From: Desulfobacterales bacterium
GTDB lineage: Bacteria; Desulfobacterota; Desulfobacteria; Desulfobacterales; JAUWMJ01
Direction of reading: 5' to 3'
DNA: 7,587 nt
Assembly (NCBI GenBank): GCA_030613225.1
Contig: JAUWMJ010000135.1
Location: forward strand, 1 to 7,587
Part shown: positions 4,831 to 7,587 of the stretch, in pieces
Position numbering within the stretch: position 1 is the stretch's first letter
Layout: every line of letters starts with the position of its first letter
Program-made: the position numbers and the translations under genes
Notes under the pieces: model-generated
What the model was told of the DNA's origin: nothing
Seen by the model: the letters and a program-made list of their open reading frames with translations, nothing else
Databases searched by the model: none

Positions 4831-6642
4831 CTATTCCCCGGCGAGGAATAGAGTCAATGAAGGAACATAAGTAATTAAGAGAACCACACATAGCAGCAAA
4901 AGAAAGAAAGGAATTGTATCTCGATAGACCATGATTAATGGCCGTTCAAACCTGAATGATGAGAGGAAAAGGTTCAAACCAACAGGAGGTGTCAAGTAGC
5001 CGAGTTCGAGATTTGCCAAGAAGATGATTCCCAAATGCAGCGGATGTATATCAAACACTTCCCCCATAGGAATGATCAATGGAACAACCACCATAATCGC
5101 AGAAAAAATGTCCATCAGACAACCAATCATTAGAAGAAAAAGATTAAGCATGAGTAGAAAAACAATTCGAGATTCGATATTTGCACGAACCCAGTCAGCT
5201 GCCCGGAGCGGTATTTGTGCATCAACCATATAATTTGTCAATCCCATGGCAACACTTAAAATGATTAAAATACCTCCGACAATCGTTGCAGTTTTGATAA
5301 AAGCCGGAATCAAGTCAGTTTTGATGCGAATATCTTTATAGATAAAACATTCGGTTATAAGCGCATAAATGACGGTTATGGCTGATGCCTCAACTATCGT
5401 TGTGAACCCGCCGAAAATACCGAAAAGAGCCACGAAGGGCAAAGCAACTTCCCACTTGGATTCCCAAAGTGAGGAGCCCGCTTCCCGCCAATTGAAAGGT
5501 GTCGGTTTAATCGATGACCGAAGTCCCTGTTGCACCCCGAACAGACTGATCACAATAAGCAAGAGCATTCCCGGTATGAACCCGGCCAAGAATAATTTAT
5601 CTATGGGGGTATGCGAGATCACACCGTAGAAAATAACCGGAAGACAGGGAGGGAAAAGAAGCCCCAGACTGCCTGTCGACGTAAGTAGACCGATAGAGAA
5701 TCGTTTCTTAAAACCGTTTTTAACAAGAACGGGGAATAAAAGACCGCCCAGAGCAAGAATGGTAACGCCTGATGCTCCGGTGAATATTGTAAAAAAGGTG
5801 CAGACACAGGTGGCTGCCACAGCCACACCTCCAGGCATCCAGCCTAACAGAGCGCGGAAGAGACGAACCAGGCGGCGACTTGCACCTCCTTCAGCCAAAA
5901 TGTATCCAGCTAAGGTGAAAAGAGGAACTGTGGGTAAAATCGGTGATGCAACAATGCGGTAGGCTTCGATGGGAATAGCTGCTACCGAAATATCTTCGGC
6001 CAGGAAGAGGAGAAGAGCAATACCGCCAAGGACAGAAAAAATAGGGCTTCCAACAATGCCTGCCATGATTAGCAGGATTAATCCGGGGATGAGGAGATCT
6101 GCAACCTGTATCGGTGTCAGTAAAAAACCAATCGCTATAGCCAGTATAGGCCCTGTAGCTGAGATAATCCGGCCTGACCAGTGGTCTGAGGAGTACCAGA
6201 TCAGCCGCAACGTGACGAAACCGAAACCGATCGGTATGATAATTATGGCAACCCATTGAGGTATCCATCCGGCAATCTGCGTTGGTGTACTGTATTCCGA
6301 ACGAACAAATTCTAAACCGGCCCATGCTAATGATGCGCACACGGCAGTTGCAACTACTGTTGTGCTTATCTTGATAATTCGCTTTAGACGCTCGGGTAGA
6401 GCATCAATCCCGGTGTGTATGCTGAGATGTCGCTCCTCCCGGGCTGTAAGTATAGCTCCCAGGAAACCTACCCATAACGTTAGATGCCGTACATAATCAG
6501 TAGTTCCGGTAAGACCTACAATCCCCATGACGCGAGATCCTATCTCTATTAAAGGAAAAAGCGCCATAAGAAATAGGCCAATTGCTACCAGCCAGTTTTC
6601 AAACTCATGAATCAGTTGAAATGGATGAATACCTCGCTTCAT
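4831..6642 (-). CDS. TRAP transporter fused permease (DctQ-DctM)
   Basis: A 603-residue inner-membrane protein combining both TRAP permease subunits, at the length expected of fused QM proteins. Residues about 10-155 are the small DctQ part: four hydrophobic helices, with FLGAILTAREERHLSIH at 60-76. Residues about 165-600 are DctM, with PLFTLAGYILAEGG (240-253), TGASGVT (288-294, near the sodium-site loop), GSLGLLFPPCLPVIFYG (324-340), FTTIVEASAITVIYA (413-427) and LGYLTPPVGLNLFL (547-560). It drives sodium-coupled uptake of a solute handed over by the binding protein. The start ATG overlaps the upstream stop as ATGA (6639-6642), with GGAG five bases upstream, suggesting translational coupling. 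GASGVT departs from the more common GxSGSA. The substrate cannot be read from the permease. Confidence 0.93.
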   Translation of the reverse strand: MKRGIHPFQLIHEFENWLVAIGLFLMALFPLIEIGSRVMGIVGLTGTTDYVRHLTLWVGFLGAILTAREERHLSIHTGIDALPERLKRIIKISTTVVATAVCASLAWAGLEFVRSEYSTPTQIAGWIPQWVAIIIIPIGFGFVTLRLIWYSSDHWSGRIISATGPILAIAIGFLLTPIQVADLLIPGLILLIMAGIVGSPIFSVLGGIALLLFLAEDISVAAIPIEAYRIVASPILPTVPLFTLAGYILAEGGASRRLVRLFRALLGWMPGGVAVAATCVCTFFTIFTGASGVTILALGGLLFPVLVKNGFKKRFSIGLLTSTGSLGLLFPPCLPVIFYGVISHTPIDKLFLAGFIPGMLLLIVISLFGVQQGLRSSIKPTPFNWREAGSSLWESKWEVALPFVALFGIFGGFTTIVEASAITVIYALITECFIYKDIRIKTDLIPAFIKTATIVGGILIILSVAMGLTNYMVDAQIPLRAADWVRANIESRIVFLLMLNLFLLMIGCLMDIFSAIMVVVPLIIPMGEVFDIHPLHLGIIFLANLELGYLTPPVGLNLFLSSFRFERPLIMVYRDTIPFFLLLLCVVLLITYVPSLTLFLAGE

Positions 6643-7587
6643 TTCTTCTCCATCCTTCTATTTATTTTTCGGTAGTCACCGAGAAGTTCCTTAACCTTTT
6701 TAAACATATCTGGTGGAACCTTTTTGGAGAGGAGTTCAGGATACAGATATTTTTCTGTCATCCTTTTCCATTCGTTCACTGCGTCTTGCGGGACGTGATT
6801 TACGACTAAACCGTGTTTCTTCATTATTTCCACTGCAGTTTTATCCAAATTACGAATTTCCTTTTTTAGATTCTCGCCACTGGAGCGTGCTACCTTCATC
6901 AGTTCCGGCCTGATTTCCTTTGGAATCTGGTCCCATTTCCTTTTGGTTATGATTGTTGCTCCGCACAAGGGGGCATAGGCGAGATCACACATATTTTTAG
7001 CCAGAGCAAACCATTGATAACTGAGCGCAACTATTGGTGTTGTAGCAAATGTGTTGATCAGGCCGGTCTGTAGTGACATAAATATATCAGGAGCCGCCAC
7101 CTCAACAGGGTGAAATCCAGCTGCCTTCCAGGCGTTAAAACTTTCTGTTCCACCTGCCCAAACGAATATATGCTGGTTCTGTATTTTTAAATCTCGAGGG
7201 TATACAACCGGTTTCTGACTGAATATGTGAACCCAGCCGGCGTCACCCCAATTGAGAACAATAAACCCCCTGCTTTCTAACAATGCTTCTAACTCCGGCG
7301 CCAATCTCTTGCGAACATGGTCTAATTCCTCATAGGAATTAAACATCAGCGGCATTTGAAATACATTGATTTCCGGAATGATACAGGATAAGCCCACGTA
7401 AGTTACAGCGGCAGCATGCAATTGGCCAATGCGCATTTTGCGAACCATATCTGCCTCGTCACCAATTACTCCACCAGGGTAGATCTTGAAGTTGAGTTTA
7501 CCATCTGTGGCTTTTTTCCATTTTTCTCCCATATCGCGAAGTTGCATATACCAGGTAGAACCATCCGGGGCCAGCGTGCCTAATTTT
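6639..7587 (-). CDS. dctP: TRAP transporter substrate-binding protein, DctP family (5' end outside window)
   Basis: The reading frame stays open to the window edge. Upstream of the first in-window ATG (7545-7547) it encodes KLGTLAPDGSTWY, the conserved beginning of mature DctP proteins. That ATG is therefore internal, and the true start with its export signal, perhaps 20-30 residues more, lies beyond 7587. Within the window are 315 residues: the family segments IYPGGVIGDEADMVRKMRIG and FQMPLMF, then SLQTGLINTFATTP and YQWFALAKNM. The protein would capture solute in the periplasm and dock on the DctQM permease encoded next. The usual Arg of the DLKGLKIR segment, which binds substrate carboxylate in DctP/SiaP, is absent. 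The strand reads HIFVWAGG (7158-7178 region), as in the aromatic-type group containing Treponema Tp0957. The ligand is therefore probably not a simple dicarboxylate (inference). Confidence 0.9.
   Translation of the reverse strand, partial: KLGTLAPDGSTWYMQLRDMGEKWKKATDGKLNFKIYPGGVIGDEADMVRKMRIGQLHAAAVTYVGLSCIIPEINVFQMPLMFNSYEELDHVRKRLAPELEALLESRGFIVLNWGDAGWVHIFSQKPVVYPRDLKIQNQHIFVWAGGTESFNAWKAAGFHPVEVAAPDIFMSLQTGLINTFATTPIVALSYQWFALAKNMCDLAYAPLCGATIITKRKWDQIPKEIRPELMKVARSSGENLKKEIRNLDKTAVEIMKKHGLVVNHVPQDAVNEWKRMTEKYLYPELLSKKVPPDMFKKVKELLGDYRKINRRMEKK

Noticed and set aside
5759..6259. + strand frames rich in Arg, Pro and Lys opposite the permease
   Set aside because: They mirror the codons of the hydrophobic permease on the other strand, with no ribosome binding site and no domain.
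5891..6340. - strand frame of 149 codons within the permease gene
   Set aside because: It is a shifted frame inside a clear DctQM coding sequence. Its product is rich in His, Cys, Arg and Ser with no hydrophobic pattern.

Overview
The window most resembles a chromosomal segment of an anaerobic Desulfobacterota bacterium, probably near the Desulfobacterales. This rests on family memory, not a search. The clues are a CoA-transferase/GNAT fusion, a Roadblock plus MglA-type GTPase pair, a TRAP transporter with a fused DctQM permease, AT-rich genes, and hairpin-forming palindromic repeats in the gaps.

Layout. Positions 1-154 hold an imperfect palindromic element cut by the window's left edge. Positions 155-329 hold a weak candidate promoter and a strong ribosome binding site. 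On the + strand, 330-2213 encodes a two-domain protein: an acetyl-CoA hydrolase/4-hydroxybutyrate CoA-transferase-type domain followed by a GNAT acetyltransferase. Behind a good extended -10 promoter (2243-2272) lies a four-gene + strand cluster: a Roadblock/LC7 protein (2345-2749), an MglA-like small GTPase (2846-3451), an unrecognised 210-residue protein (3466-4098) and a 156-residue protein that looks like a winged helix plus a helical domain (4149-4619). A perfect 17-bp palindrome separates the Roadblock and GTPase genes. The convergent gap 4620-4830 contains a long imperfect hairpin (4717-4823). On the - strand, a TRAP transporter follows: the substrate-binding protein (7587-6639, 5' end outside the window) overlaps the fused DctQM permease gene (6642-4831) by four bases.

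How the genes may work together. The Roadblock protein is the expected GAP-like partner of the GTPase, as MglB is for MglA. The two following proteins are candidate effectors or scaffolds of an uncharacterised polarity or signalling switch. The upstream fusion protein has Gln where this CoA-transferase family has its catalytic Glu. It may therefore be an acyl-CoA-sensing protein acetyltransferase rather than a metabolic CoA-transferase, comparable in logic to PatZ-type enzymes. The TRAP system looks independent of the cluster. Its binding protein lacks the usual Arg and resembles the Tp0957-like group, so a TatT gene just beyond position 7587 is a testable prediction.

No rRNA, tRNA, CRISPR array, insertion sequence or canonical Rho-independent terminator was seen.
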